The position numbers and the translations under genes were made by a program. The notes under the pieces are model-generated. The model had not been told where the DNA came from, made no database searches, and saw nothing but the letters and a program-made list of their open reading frames with translations. Shown here piece by piece: positions 7,712-15,451 of a DNA stretch of 64,000 nt. The stretch is from JAVBKV01 sp031553885 (GTDB lineage: Bacteria > Bacteroidota > Bacteroidia > Bacteroidales > Azobacteroidaceae): the NCBI GenBank assembly GCA_031553885.1, contig JAVBKV010000010.1, positions 1 through 64,000 of the forward strand, in the 5' to 3' direction. How positions within the stretch are numbered: position 1 is the first letter of the stretch; each line of letters begins with the position of its first letter.

Positions 7712-8332
7712 ATGAGTGCAAATTTACGAAATCAAAATGTAAAATCAAAACGTAGAATCGTTTCAAGTGAAGAATGTAAAAAAGATCTTCAAAAGGAGTT
7801 GCAATTAATGTTTACCGCATTTGGGCAGGCAGTTGTTAACTATGAGAATGAAATCATATTAACTCCTCCCGAATCTCGAGCTCGAGCATTTGAGGCTTCA
7901 TTACTGAATTCTAAAATGATGCAAAGTATTCAGCAAAATTTTCCTCATAATTGGAAATTTGGAAAATATAGGAGATTTATTCTTAATGTTGGAGGCTATA
8001 ATGTCTTTTTCAAAAAATTAAACAATAAAGATATGCCGATGAATATAAGAACTCAATATGCTAGTGCAATTGAGAATCAGCAACAAATGTCTTTATTTGA
8101 TGATTCTTTTGGAATTACTGAACCGATTGTGTTTTTTGGATATAAGAAAAATAAACTAGGAGAGATTATAGATTCTAAATTGGTATATATTGATGAAGGG
8201 AAAGTTAATTGGACTATTACCAATGATGATGTGATTACTACCAAAGAGTTTGTTTTACAACAAAATTCAAATTCTTCTAATTTATTATCAGTTCGCCCTG
8301 AAATACAGAAAAGGAAAAAAGCTTCTAGCTAA
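7712..8332 (+). CDS. Unknown protein paired with an XRE/ImmA-IrrE protein
   Basis: ATG 7712 is chosen because upstream in-frame codons lie within the structured leader; this gives 206 residues. I recognise no catalytic motif. The middle part (about residues 55-135) looks like a compact alpha/beta domain and the C-terminus is basic (QKRKKASS). It is 44 bases upstream of an XRE-peptidase gene with no terminator between them, so they form an operon. By analogy with systems in which an XRE/COG2856 peptidase controls a neighbouring toxin (for example RosmerTA), this could be the effector, but that is inference only. Confidence 0.6.
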   Translation: MSANLRNQNVKSKRRIVSSEECKKDLQKELQLMFTAFGQAVVNYENEIILTPPESRARAFEASLLNSKMMQSIQQNFPHNWKFGKYRRFILNVGGYNVFFKKLNNKDMPMNIRTQYASAIENQQQMSLFDDSFGITEPIVFFGYKKNKLGEIIDSKLVYIDEGKVNWTITNDDVITTKEFVLQQNSNSSNLLSVRPEIQKRKKASS

Positions 8333-8376
8333 AAATGAATGTTCCCATTTGTTTTTAATTAGTAAAGACGAAAAAC

Positions 8377-9441
8377 ATGGAAATCAATTATAAGCAATTA
8401 ATTTTTGCACGAGAATATCGTGGATATAATCAAACTGAATTAGCCTCAAAAATCAAAGGGCTTTCTCAATCGAATCTTTCTAAATATGAAAAGGGGTTGG
8501 GCGCCTTATCTGATGAGGTTTTATTTCGCATTGTTGATTTTTTGGATTTCCCTATCTCATTTTTTGAAAAGAAGATATCCAATGTAACAGAGAATGCACA
8601 TTATAGAAAACGTGCGAGCATAAATAAATCAGAAAAAGCGAAATTAGAATACAGCAATAAATTGATAGGATATATTGTTGATCAAATGGCTGATTCTATC
8701 GAATTTCCTGATTTTTCTTTTAGAATGATTGACGTAGAGGATGGATTTACACCCAGCTACATTGCACAATACATTCGTAAATTTTTGGGTCTAAAAGATG
8801 AACCTGTGAGAGATATTAATTCTATCCTAGAAAGGAATGGAGTGATTGTGATTGAATTAGAGGCTGATACAGACCTTTTTGATGGAGTTTCATTTTTAAC
8901 AGATGAAGGTTATCCTATCATTATTATCAATAAATCGTTTAGTAATGACCGGAAGAGATTTACAGTTGCTCATGAGTTAGGACATATAATCATGCATTGC
9001 TCTAGTTCTTTTTTAATTCCTGACTATAGAGATAAAGAAGATGAAGCAAATATTTTTGCATCTGAATTTTTAATGCCGTCTGATGCTATTAAAAATTCAC
9101 TAAGAAATTTAAAACCATCTCATTTGGTTGAATTGAAACGTTATTGGTTAACTTCAATTGCATCAATTGTAAGAAGAGCAAAGGATTTAGGTTGTATCAC
9201 TTATGAAAAATATCAATATTTTAATATTGAATTGAGCCGTTTGGGTTATAGGCGAGAAGAACCAGTAAATGTATATATTGATACACCCAATATATTCTTC
9301 TCAGCATACAAAATGCATAGAGAAGAATTAGGGTATTCTGATAGTGATATTGCAACTGCTTTTAGTTTGCCTATGGATGTGATTAATAGATTTTTTAATC
9401 CACCTGCCAATAAACTAAGAATTAGGCATATATCTAATTAA
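8377..9441 (+). CDS. XRE-family regulator with ImmA/IrrE metallopeptidase domain
   Basis: The N-terminal 60 residues are a Cro/C1-type helix-turn-helix (YNQTELASKIKGLSQSNLSKYEKG). The C-terminal part is an ImmA/IrrE (COG2856) zinc peptidase with HELGH at residues 199-203 and a downstream acidic ligand in DEANIFASEFLMP. Proteins of this architecture bind their own operator and are cleaved or cleave a partner in response to a signal such as DNA damage, releasing repression. Here the gene follows an unknown 206-residue partner in the same operon. Its base composition is strongly AT-rich, as in the rest of the cargo block. Confidence 0.9.
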   Translation: MEINYKQLIFAREYRGYNQTELASKIKGLSQSNLSKYEKGLGALSDEVLFRIVDFLDFPISFFEKKISNVTENAHYRKRASINKSEKAKLEYSNKLIGYIVDQMADSIEFPDFSFRMIDVEDGFTPSYIAQYIRKFLGLKDEPVRDINSILERNGVIVIELEADTDLFDGVSFLTDEGYPIIIINKSFSNDRKRFTVAHELGHIIMHCSSSFLIPDYRDKEDEANIFASEFLMPSDAIKNSLRNLKPSHLVELKRYWLTSIASIVRRAKDLGCITYEKYQYFNIELSRLGYRREEPVNVYIDTPNIFFSAYKMHREELGYSDSDIATAFSLPMDVINRFFNPPANKLRIRHISN

Positions 9442-9768
9442 TTTCCATTGAGGTAATTTTGTATTCATATGAAATTTTGTCATTAACTATGACAATAGAA
9501 AGTATTTAATAGTTTGATTATTGCAAAAATAAAGGGATTATGACTTTTTGTCACAATTTAATTTTTCGGCATAGGTTTTGTAAATTTTTGTAAAAAAATA
9601 ATGGATAGAAGTTCGTACCTTCTACCCATTTTATAGAGCGAGAAACCGAGTTAATTGCGTTCCTCATTTGTTTAAAAACGTCCGCAAAGGTAAAAAGTTT
9701 TTTTGAAAACCAACACCTATTCTCTCGTTTCTCGCCTTTTTATTATTAATTTTTAAATTATTTTTTAA
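9442..9768. other. Intergenic region with a predicted minus-strand small RNA
   Basis: No protein gene is supported on the plus strand. The stretch contains a plus-strand -7-like box TAATTTTG (9454-9461), a minus-strand promoter and terminator (9592-9692), and a 9-bp inverted repeat GCGAGAAAC (9638-9646)/GTTTCTCGC (9727-9735). Confidence 0.5.
9592..9692 (-). ncRNA. Predicted small RNA with own promoter and terminator
   Basis: On the minus strand the box TACCTTTG (plus 9685-9692) has a TTGG element about 18 bases further upstream. Transcription would start near 9678 and end at a hairpin (stem at 9600-9611 and 9619-9630, one mismatch) followed by TTTTTTT (plus 9592-9598), a good intrinsic terminator. 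The RNA would be about 80-90 nt. A 38-codon frame starts with ATG at 9672 but runs through the terminator, so a non-coding RNA is more likely. It lies antisense to the upstream region of the DUF2188 gene. Confidence 0.45.
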
Positions 9769-9999
9769 ATGAAAAAAAATCAACACGTTCTTCCTCGTGG
9801 AGAAGATTGGGTAGTAAAAGGTGCAGGAAATAAAGCTGCAACGAGAGTTGTTAACACACAGGCAGATGCAATAAAAATTGCTCGGGAGATTGCGATTAAT
9901 CAGCAATCGGAAGTCGTAATTCATCGTCCAAATGGACAGATACGGGATAAAGATAGCTATGGAAATGATTCTTGTCCTCCAAAAGATAAAAAATATTAA
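9769..9999 (+). CDS. DUF2188-family protein
   Basis: The 76-residue product fits DUF2188 over its length: the HVLPRGEDWVVKGAGN beginning, the central helix with DAIKIAREIAINQ, and the ending VVIHRPNGQIRDKDSYGND. Members are small, widely spread on plasmids and phages, and of unknown biochemical function; a nucleic-acid-binding role has been suggested for such folds but is unproved. It is 16 bases upstream of the next gene and probably co-transcribed with it. Confidence 0.85.
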   Translation: MKKNQHVLPRGEDWVVKGAGNKAATRVVNTQADAIKIAREIAINQQSEVVIHRPNGQIRDKDSYGNDSCPPKDKKY

Positions 10000-10015
10000 C
10001 CAAAAACAAATTATC

Positions 10016-11266
10016 ATGGCTGAATTTACTATTAAAAACGTATCAAAATCGAAGTTGACAGATGAAGGAGTTTCTGTTAAAGATTTATTAGAACTGCTAA
10101 ATGAGGAGGACGAATTAAATAAAGCTTTACTAAAGGCTTTAAATGTTGATGACCTAAAAGATGACTTTATAGAAATCTCTGGAGCTAATCAATTAGTTAC
10201 TATACAGAAAGGAATCAATAAAGGATTCTATAAAGAAGATTTTATAAGTTCATTGAATAATATTGACATCATGTATAATGATGATGACAAGTTAACATTT
10301 TGCTTTACAGATTTAAGCAAAAGTGAATATTTTTCACAATTAAACTTATCTTCTATAGATGCAGCTCCTATATATTCTTCAAAAAGTGACTTTTTCTCTT
10401 GGTTATATGGAATGGATAAATACGCTAACGAGTTAATTAAAAATGGATTAGGAGATATACTCTCACAAAATCTTAACTTGTTAAGAGAACAGGAAATAGG
10501 GAATAAGGAACGAAAATATCGGATGCTTCAGAGCTTAAATAGCAAACAATTCTATGTTCGTGCCATTATATCCTTAGATAGGTATAATAATTATGATAAC
10601 AATATAACAATAGTTACTGCATTGTTATCTCTTCACAAAAAGATGAAAGAATCTGGAGTGATTTATGCCTTAAATCGTATTGAATATAGTGAATCTCATA
10701 TGAGAATATTTTTTGAAGAAGAAGAGAAAAGGGAATTGGAAGGATTGGGATTTGTTAAAAATATTATTGAAGTTTCCAATGATGAAGTAAAACGGGAGGC
10801 ATTAAAATTTGACGCGATAGGTAATATAGAGTTTATTGATTCAGATAATAATCCCCAAGAAATTTTAATTCAACCTTCGTTCTCTAATCGACCTAAGGTT
10901 AAAACTAATATACTCGCAATTGCTCATAGTTTGAGTCCAAACAAATTTATTGAAAAATTATCAGAAATAGACAATTCAGTACAGATACATAATGACCTAT
11001 TTGAGTTGATAAACGGAATATCAAAAATAACCAATCCGCGACAAATAATATTTTTAGTCAAAGAGAAGGTTAAAAATGCGAGGGATGAAAATTTCAAGAG
11101 GCATCGAGATAAAATTCAGACAATTATAGGCACTCATGTAGTCGATAATATGATCCAGTTATTGACTCTATTTAAAAAGATAGAATTAGTAACAGAAAAT
11201 GATATTGAGGCTAGTGAGTATATACGTTATATAATATATGAATCATTGATTGAAAGAAGGAAGTAA
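10016..11266 (+). CDS. Unknown 416-residue protein at the element end
   Basis: ATG 10016 (MAEFTIKNVSKSK) lies 16 bases after the DUF2188 stop; the frame extends upstream to 9932 but that part overlaps DUF2188. I do not recognise the family. The protein is acidic and hydrophilic with no signal peptide or membrane segment. A helical N-terminal region is followed by a mixed alpha/beta middle part (about residues 180-300) and a helical C-terminus. It is among the most AT-rich genes in the window and is the last gene before the tRNA attachment site, a position often taken by defence or fitness cargo. Confidence 0.65.
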   Translation: MAEFTIKNVSKSKLTDEGVSVKDLLELLNEEDELNKALLKALNVDDLKDDFIEISGANQLVTIQKGINKGFYKEDFISSLNNIDIMYNDDDKLTFCFTDLSKSEYFSQLNLSSIDAAPIYSSKSDFFSWLYGMDKYANELIKNGLGDILSQNLNLLREQEIGNKERKYRMLQSLNSKQFYVRAIISLDRYNNYDNNITIVTALLSLHKKMKESGVIYALNRIEYSESHMRIFFEEEEKRELEGLGFVKNIIEVSNDEVKREALKFDAIGNIEFIDSDNNPQEILIQPSFSNRPKVKTNILAIAHSLSPNKFIEKLSEIDNSVQIHNDLFELINGISKITNPRQIIFLVKEKVKNARDENFKRHRDKIQTIIGTHVVDNMIQLLTLFKKIELVTENDIEASEYIRYIIYESLIERRK

Positions 11267-11299
11267 TTATTTACACCTTTTTTACACCCTGAAAAATTA

Positions 11300-11335
11300 A
11301 AAAACCCTCTTAGTCAGCCGATTAAGAGGGTTTTT
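11300..11335. terminator. Bidirectional intrinsic terminator
   Basis: AAAAACCCTCTTA (11300-11312) pairs with TAAGAGGGTTTTT (11323-11335). The A/T flanks give T tracts on both strands, so it can end the 416-residue protein gene on plus and the tRNA-Leu transcript on minus. Confidence 0.85.
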
Positions 11336-11338
11336 GCG

Positions 11339-11422
11339 TACCCAGAGCCGGGATCGAACCGGCATGGAAGTGAATCCACTGGTGTTTGAGACCAGCGCGT
11401 CTACCGATTCCGCCATCTGGGC
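11339..11422 (-). tRNA. tRNA-Leu (anticodon CAA)
   Basis: The minus strand reads GCCCAGATGGCGGAATCGG at the 5' end. It has the acceptor pairing GCCCAGA/TCTGGGT and discriminator A, the D-loop GGTAGACG, and the anticodon loop CTCAAAC closed by CTGGT/ACCAG. A long variable arm (GTGGATTCACTTCC) and GGTTCGATCC in the T arm complete it. The long variable arm and CAA anticodon mark a class II leucine tRNA decoding UUG. The CCA end is not encoded. The 3' end faces the mobile element, as expected for integration into a tRNA gene. Confidence 0.95.
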
Positions 11423-11440
11423 TTATCGAAAAGACGGGTG

Positions 11441-11448
11441 CAAAATTA
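11441..11448 (-). promoter_or_regulatory. -7 box of the tRNA-Leu gene
   Basis: TAATTTTG on the minus strand (CAAAATTA on plus), ending 18 bases before the mature 5' end of the tRNA. Confidence 0.6.
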
Positions 11449-11549
11449 CGATTATTTTCCGAAACTTACAAGACATTGTTCATTTTTTTCTTTTCAAACA
11501 GAAAAAATCATTCTCAAAATGCCCCTGCAGTTGTATTGTCTCTTGTTTT

Positions 11550-11581
11550 TTTGGACCGGCTGCATTAATTTCATACTTTTG
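11550..11581 (+). promoter_or_regulatory. Promoter of the GH20 gene
   Basis: TTTG at 11550-11553 and TACTTTTG at 11574-11581 with 20 bases between them match the Bacteroidota -33/-7 pattern. The start codon is at 11611. Confidence 0.7.
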
Positions 11582-11610
11582 CAGAAATAGCAAATTAACA
11601 GGTATTCTCA

Positions 11611-13695
11611 ATGAAAACACTCCTTACTTTTCTTGTATCCATTTGCTGGATCTCAATATCATGGGCTCAGAATACCCCGACCCTTACGCAAAATAAACCG
11701 GCAGTTATTCCGGCCCTGAGGGAATGGAAAAGCAACGAAGGCCGGTTCGAATTGAAAAAAGGAACCAATATTGTCATGGATTCCAACGATAAGGTTACCC
11801 TTGAAAAAGCAGCCCGGATTTTTCAACAGGATCTGTTCACATTCACCGGAATCAAACCGGAGATCAAAACCGGGAATCCGAAAACGGGCGATATCTTCCT
11901 CTCCTTGCAGGAAAAAGATGAGAGTATCGGACCAGAAGGTTATGTATTGACAATAAACGATCGCATTACAATCAGTGCATTGAAATACAAAGGATTATTC
12001 TGGGGAACGCGCACCATTCTCCAACTCCTGGAACAGGATCCGGCCCATGCTTCTATACCCAGAGGAGTCGCCCGCGATTTCCCCAAATATGAGGTCCGGG
12101 GATTTATGTTAGACGTGGGCAGAAAATTTTTCACGATGGATTTTCTCCGGAATTACGTCAGGCTAATGTCTTATTACAAAATGGGCGATTTTCAGATTCA
12201 CTTGAATGACAACGGATTCAAAATTTATTTCAATAACGATTGGGACAAAACGTATGCTGCTTTCCGATTGGAAAACACCACCTACCCTGCCCTGACTGCC
12301 AAAGATGGCTCTTACAGTAAAAAGGAGTTTGTCGAACTACAGCAATTGGCGAATGACTATGGGGTTACGATCATTCCGGAAATTGACGTTCCGGCACACA
12401 GCCTCTCTTTTGCCCATGCTATTCCGGAAATAGGGAGTAAAGAATATGGCATGGATCACCTGGACTTGCATAATCCGTTGACTTATCAGGTTGTTGAGAA
12501 CGTCTTCAACGAATACCTGCAAGGACCGGATCCTGTTTTTATCAATCAGGAAGTACATATCGGTACCGATGAGTACAATAAAAAAGAGGCTGAAGCATTC
12601 CGGAAGTTCACCGATCATTTTATCAAATATGTTCAGGGATTCGGAAAAGATGTAAGGGTTTGGGGAGCGTTGACTCATGCAAAAGGAGAGACGCCGGTGA
12701 CTTCTCATAATGTCACCATGAATGCCTGGTACAATGGATACGCCGATCCGATGGAAATGAAAAAACTGGGCTATAAACTGATCAGTACTCCGGACGGATA
12801 CTTGTACATCGTCCCGGCAGCCGGTTATTATTACGACTACCTGAATACAAAAATGCTGTTTGAAAAATGGGAACCTATCAATGCCGGCAATGTTACATTT
12901 GAAGAAGGAGATCCGACTATCCGGGGCGGTATGTTTGCCGTATGGAACGACATTGTAGGAAACGGAATAACGATGAAGGATGTCAACGACCGGGTATTTC
13001 CTGCTATGCAGGTCCTGGCTCAAAAAATGTGGACCGGTACAGAAACCGGTTATACATACGAATCCTTCCGGGAAACTGCCGCCCATATCGGGGAAGGACC
13101 CGGATTAAACATGAGAGGAAAATTAGCCGGAGATGAAAATGGTCTGGTTGTTTCCTGTAATTTTGAAAAGAACAAGAAAAAACCCATCAACGCAACCTTC
13201 TCCGCCGGAAATACAGGCCAGGCCTTGTGGTTGAAAGGAGGAGCCAGCTACCTGGAATTGCCTTTTACGGAAATCGGCTATGATTATACGGTTTCTTTCC
13301 GTGTCTATCCGGAAGAATTGTTCCCCGGAGCAGTATTATTCAGTTCTACTGACGCTTCGGTAAAAATTATGGACAACGGCAAACTCGGATTCACAAGGGA
13401 AGGCTACAGCGATGACTTCGAATACGCATTGCCTTTAAGGACCTGGACGACCATTACTATTACCGGTACCAATAAAGGAACATGCCTGTATGTAAATGGA
13501 ACGTTGAAAACAAAGTTGTATGACAGGCTCAATTTCTACAACGGATTCAAAGATCCCAGACGCAGAGTTCAGACTTTATTTTTTCCGTTGCAGTTGATCG
13601 GGGACAAAAAACAGGCGTTCAAAGGGGGAATTGATGATTTCTGTGTTTTCAACAGGGTATTGGATGATGAAAAAATCGGACAACTATTCCGATAA
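11611..13695 (+). CDS. Secreted GH20 beta-N-acetylhexosaminidase with C-terminal LamG-like domain
   Basis: A signal peptide (residues 1-20, ending SISWAQ) is followed by the GH20 N-terminal alpha/beta domain and a TIM barrel. The barrel has the catalytic pair in HIGTDEY (Asp320-Glu321) and substrate-binding landmarks such as IIPEIDVPAHS. GH20 enzymes release terminal GlcNAc or GalNAc by substrate-assisted catalysis. The C-terminal 170 residues (about 520-694) resemble a concanavalin/LamG-type domain that probably binds glycan. It is 22 bases upstream of aroB and may share its transcript, but the functions are unrelated. The likely location is the periplasm or outer surface. Confidence 0.92.
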   Translation: MKTLLTFLVSICWISISWAQNTPTLTQNKPAVIPALREWKSNEGRFELKKGTNIVMDSNDKVTLEKAARIFQQDLFTFTGIKPEIKTGNPKTGDIFLSLQEKDESIGPEGYVLTINDRITISALKYKGLFWGTRTILQLLEQDPAHASIPRGVARDFPKYEVRGFMLDVGRKFFTMDFLRNYVRLMSYYKMGDFQIHLNDNGFKIYFNNDWDKTYAAFRLENTTYPALTAKDGSYSKKEFVELQQLANDYGVTIIPEIDVPAHSLSFAHAIPEIGSKEYGMDHLDLHNPLTYQVVENVFNEYLQGPDPVFINQEVHIGTDEYNKKEAEAFRKFTDHFIKYVQGFGKDVRVWGALTHAKGETPVTSHNVTMNAWYNGYADPMEMKKLGYKLISTPDGYLYIVPAAGYYYDYLNTKMLFEKWEPINAGNVTFEEGDPTIRGGMFAVWNDIVGNGITMKDVNDRVFPAMQVLAQKMWTGTETGYTYESFRETAAHIGEGPGLNMRGKLAGDENGLVVSCNFEKNKKKPINATFSAGNTGQALWLKGGASYLELPFTEIGYDYTVSFRVYPEELFPGAVLFSSTDASVKIMDNGKLGFTREGYSDDFEYALPLRTWTTITITGTNKGTCLYVNGTLKTKLYDRLNFYNGFKDPRRRVQTLFFPLQLIGDKKQAFKGGIDDFCVFNRVLDDEKIGQLFR

Positions 13696-13717
13696 AACAA
13701 ACGGATAAACAATAGGT

Positions 13718-14779
13718 ATGAACATGAGTAAAATACTGTGGAACGGATTGGAAGAAGACATCAAAGTTTGTCTCAAAGGGATGGATCACGACCACACATT
13801 CATTTTGACGGATCAACACACAACCCATGCCTGTCTGCCCAGGCTTTTACAAATGGAGGAATTGCATTCTGCCGGTCTGATCGTTATCCCGGCAGGCGAC
13901 GAGAACAAAAAACTGGAATCCGTATCCATCGTTTGGAATTACCTTTGCGAACACGAAGCTACACGAAAATCGCTACTGATCAATCTGGGAGGCGGAATGG
14001 TCACCGACCTGGGGGGATTTGCTGCCGCTACTTTCAAACGGGGCATACGTTTCATTAACATTCCCACGACCCTGCTGTCGATTGTGGACGCAGCAGTAGG
14101 AGGCAAAACAGGCTTCAATTTTCATGGACTGAAAAATGAAATAGGAGCATTTGCTCCGGCTGAAGCTGTGATTATCGATTCTCAGTTCATCCGGACCCTG
14201 GATCAGGAGAATTTTCTTTCCGGTTACGCCGAAATGATCAAACACAGTTTATTGGACAGCGAAAAGGAATGGAAAAATATTCTGAATTTCGACCTGGAAA
14301 ACATCTGTTACGAAGGACTTCAGGACCTGCTGGTTGCTTCGGTTCATATTAAAGAAAGGATTGTAGAACAGGACCCAACAGAAAAAGGCATTCGTAAAGC
14401 TCTGAATCTGGGACACACCGTAGGGCATGCGTTTGAAAGCTATGCCATGCAGACAAAAAAGCCCATACCTCATGGCTATGCGGTAGCCTGGGGGTTGGTT
14501 TGCGAATTATACTTATCGTCAGTTATCCGGCAATTCGACCGGCAAAAATTGCTTTCGTCCGTCCAATTAATCAAAGAAACGTACGGCGTTTTTTATTTCG
14601 ACTGCAACCAGTACGAAACACTTTACGAATTCATGACTCACGATAAAAAGAACGAATCGTCGTCTGAAATCAACTTTACTTTATTGGAAGATATCGGAAA
14701 AATCCATATCAATCAAATCGTAAGTAAATCCGATATTTTCGAATCTTTCGATTTTTACAGGGAATATTTCGGCTGTTAA
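13718..14779 (+). CDS. aroB: 3-dehydroquinate synthase
   Basis: AroB makes 3-dehydroquinate from DAHP in the shikimate pathway with NAD and a metal. The sequence has the NAD-binding GGGMVTDLGG (residues 91-100), PTTLLSIVDAAVGGKTG (116-132), and NLGHTVGHAFE with metal-ligand histidines near residue 232. Length (353) is normal. A second ATG two codons in (13724) is an equally possible start. No other shikimate gene is adjacent; aroK lies 41 kb away in the same window. Confidence 0.95.
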   Translation: MNMSKILWNGLEEDIKVCLKGMDHDHTFILTDQHTTHACLPRLLQMEELHSAGLIVIPAGDENKKLESVSIVWNYLCEHEATRKSLLINLGGGMVTDLGGFAAATFKRGIRFINIPTTLLSIVDAAVGGKTGFNFHGLKNEIGAFAPAEAVIIDSQFIRTLDQENFLSGYAEMIKHSLLDSEKEWKNILNFDLENICYEGLQDLLVASVHIKERIVEQDPTEKGIRKALNLGHTVGHAFESYAMQTKKPIPHGYAVAWGLVCELYLSSVIRQFDRQKLLSSVQLIKETYGVFYFDCNQYETLYEFMTHDKKNESSSEINFTLLEDIGKIHINQIVSKSDIFESFDFYREYFGC

Positions 14780-14789
14780 GACTTCGATA

Positions 14790-15362
14790 TTATTTCTTAT
14801 ACTGTTCTGCATTATAACCAATTGGAGAACGGGGTTTGTTTAACTCTTTGTTTTTGGTCTGTAATTCGGCTAACGTATCGTTGATTAGTTCAAGTTGCAG
14901 CCGGGTATCATCGTTAATATCATTATAATCAGAAAAAACCTCTTCTACATATTGTCTTAAGTTGTCTACTTCTAGTTGAAGTTTTCTCACATCGTTATTT
15001 AAAGAAGTCTCTGATATCAATCTCCGCATAGCTATAAATGTTCTCATAATAGAGATATTAACCTCAATAGCAATATCATTATTAAGAATACCTGAAAGCA
15101 TAGCAACACCTTGTTCTGTAAATGCGAATGGTAATTTTCGAGTTCCACCCCAACTTGAAGTCACAAATTGTGACATCAAGATTTGATATTCTTCCTTTGT
15201 CAATTGAAACATAAAGTCAGAAGGGAATCGTTTATTATTTCTTTTTACTGCCTGATTCAAGACTTTTGTTTCCACTTTATACAGCATGGCCAGATCAAAA
15301 TCCAGCATCACTTTGTAGCCTCTAATTTCGTAGATCTTTTTTCGGATAAGTTGCAATTCCAT
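14790..15362 (-). CDS. ORF6N-domain protein
   Basis: The N-terminal half (about residues 1-90) is an ORF6N domain: IYEIRGYKVMLDFDLAMLYKVETKVLNQAVKRN followed by FPSDFMFQLT and the FAFTEQGVAMLSGIL segment. This DNA-binding-associated module is found in phage antirepressor-like and mobile-element proteins. The C-terminal half is a coiled coil (residues 115-175). It stands alone between aroB and trpS with no other phage gene, so it looks like a solitary acquired gene. The target is unknown. Confidence 0.85.
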   Translation of the reverse strand: MELQLIRKKIYEIRGYKVMLDFDLAMLYKVETKVLNQAVKRNNKRFPSDFMFQLTKEEYQILMSQFVTSSWGGTRKLPFAFTEQGVAMLSGILNNDIAIEVNISIMRTFIAMRRLISETSLNNDVRKLQLEVDNLRQYVEEVFSDYNDINDDTRLQLELINDTLAELQTKNKELNKPRSPIGYNAEQYKK

Positions 15363-15412
15363 AGTTAAGGTATAAATTTATTTAATGTTAAGGTTAATTA
15401 TCTTCAAATTCA

Positions 15413-15442
15413 ATAGTTGAGGTCGTAGGTGACCTCAACTAT
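15413..15442. terminator. Perfect 12-bp hairpin between ORF6N gene and trpS
   Basis: ATAGTTGAGGTC (15413-15424), loop GTAGGT, GACCTCAACTAT (15431-15442). It begins 10 bases after the trpS stop (minus strand) and probably ends that transcript, though no long T tract follows. Confidence 0.55.
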
Positions 15443-15451
15443 AATTTGTTT

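Noticed and set aside
9556..9674. 38-codon minus-strand ORF from ATG 9672
   Set aside because: It runs through a strong intrinsic terminator and has no recognisable content; a non-coding RNA is more likely.
1..11338. Self-transmissible conjugative element
   Set aside because: Only a relaxase and a MobC-like protein are present; no coupling protein or Tra channel genes are in the window.
11334..11696. Open frame across the tRNA gene
   Set aside because: It is antisense to tRNA-Leu and overlaps the GH20 start; a shadow only.
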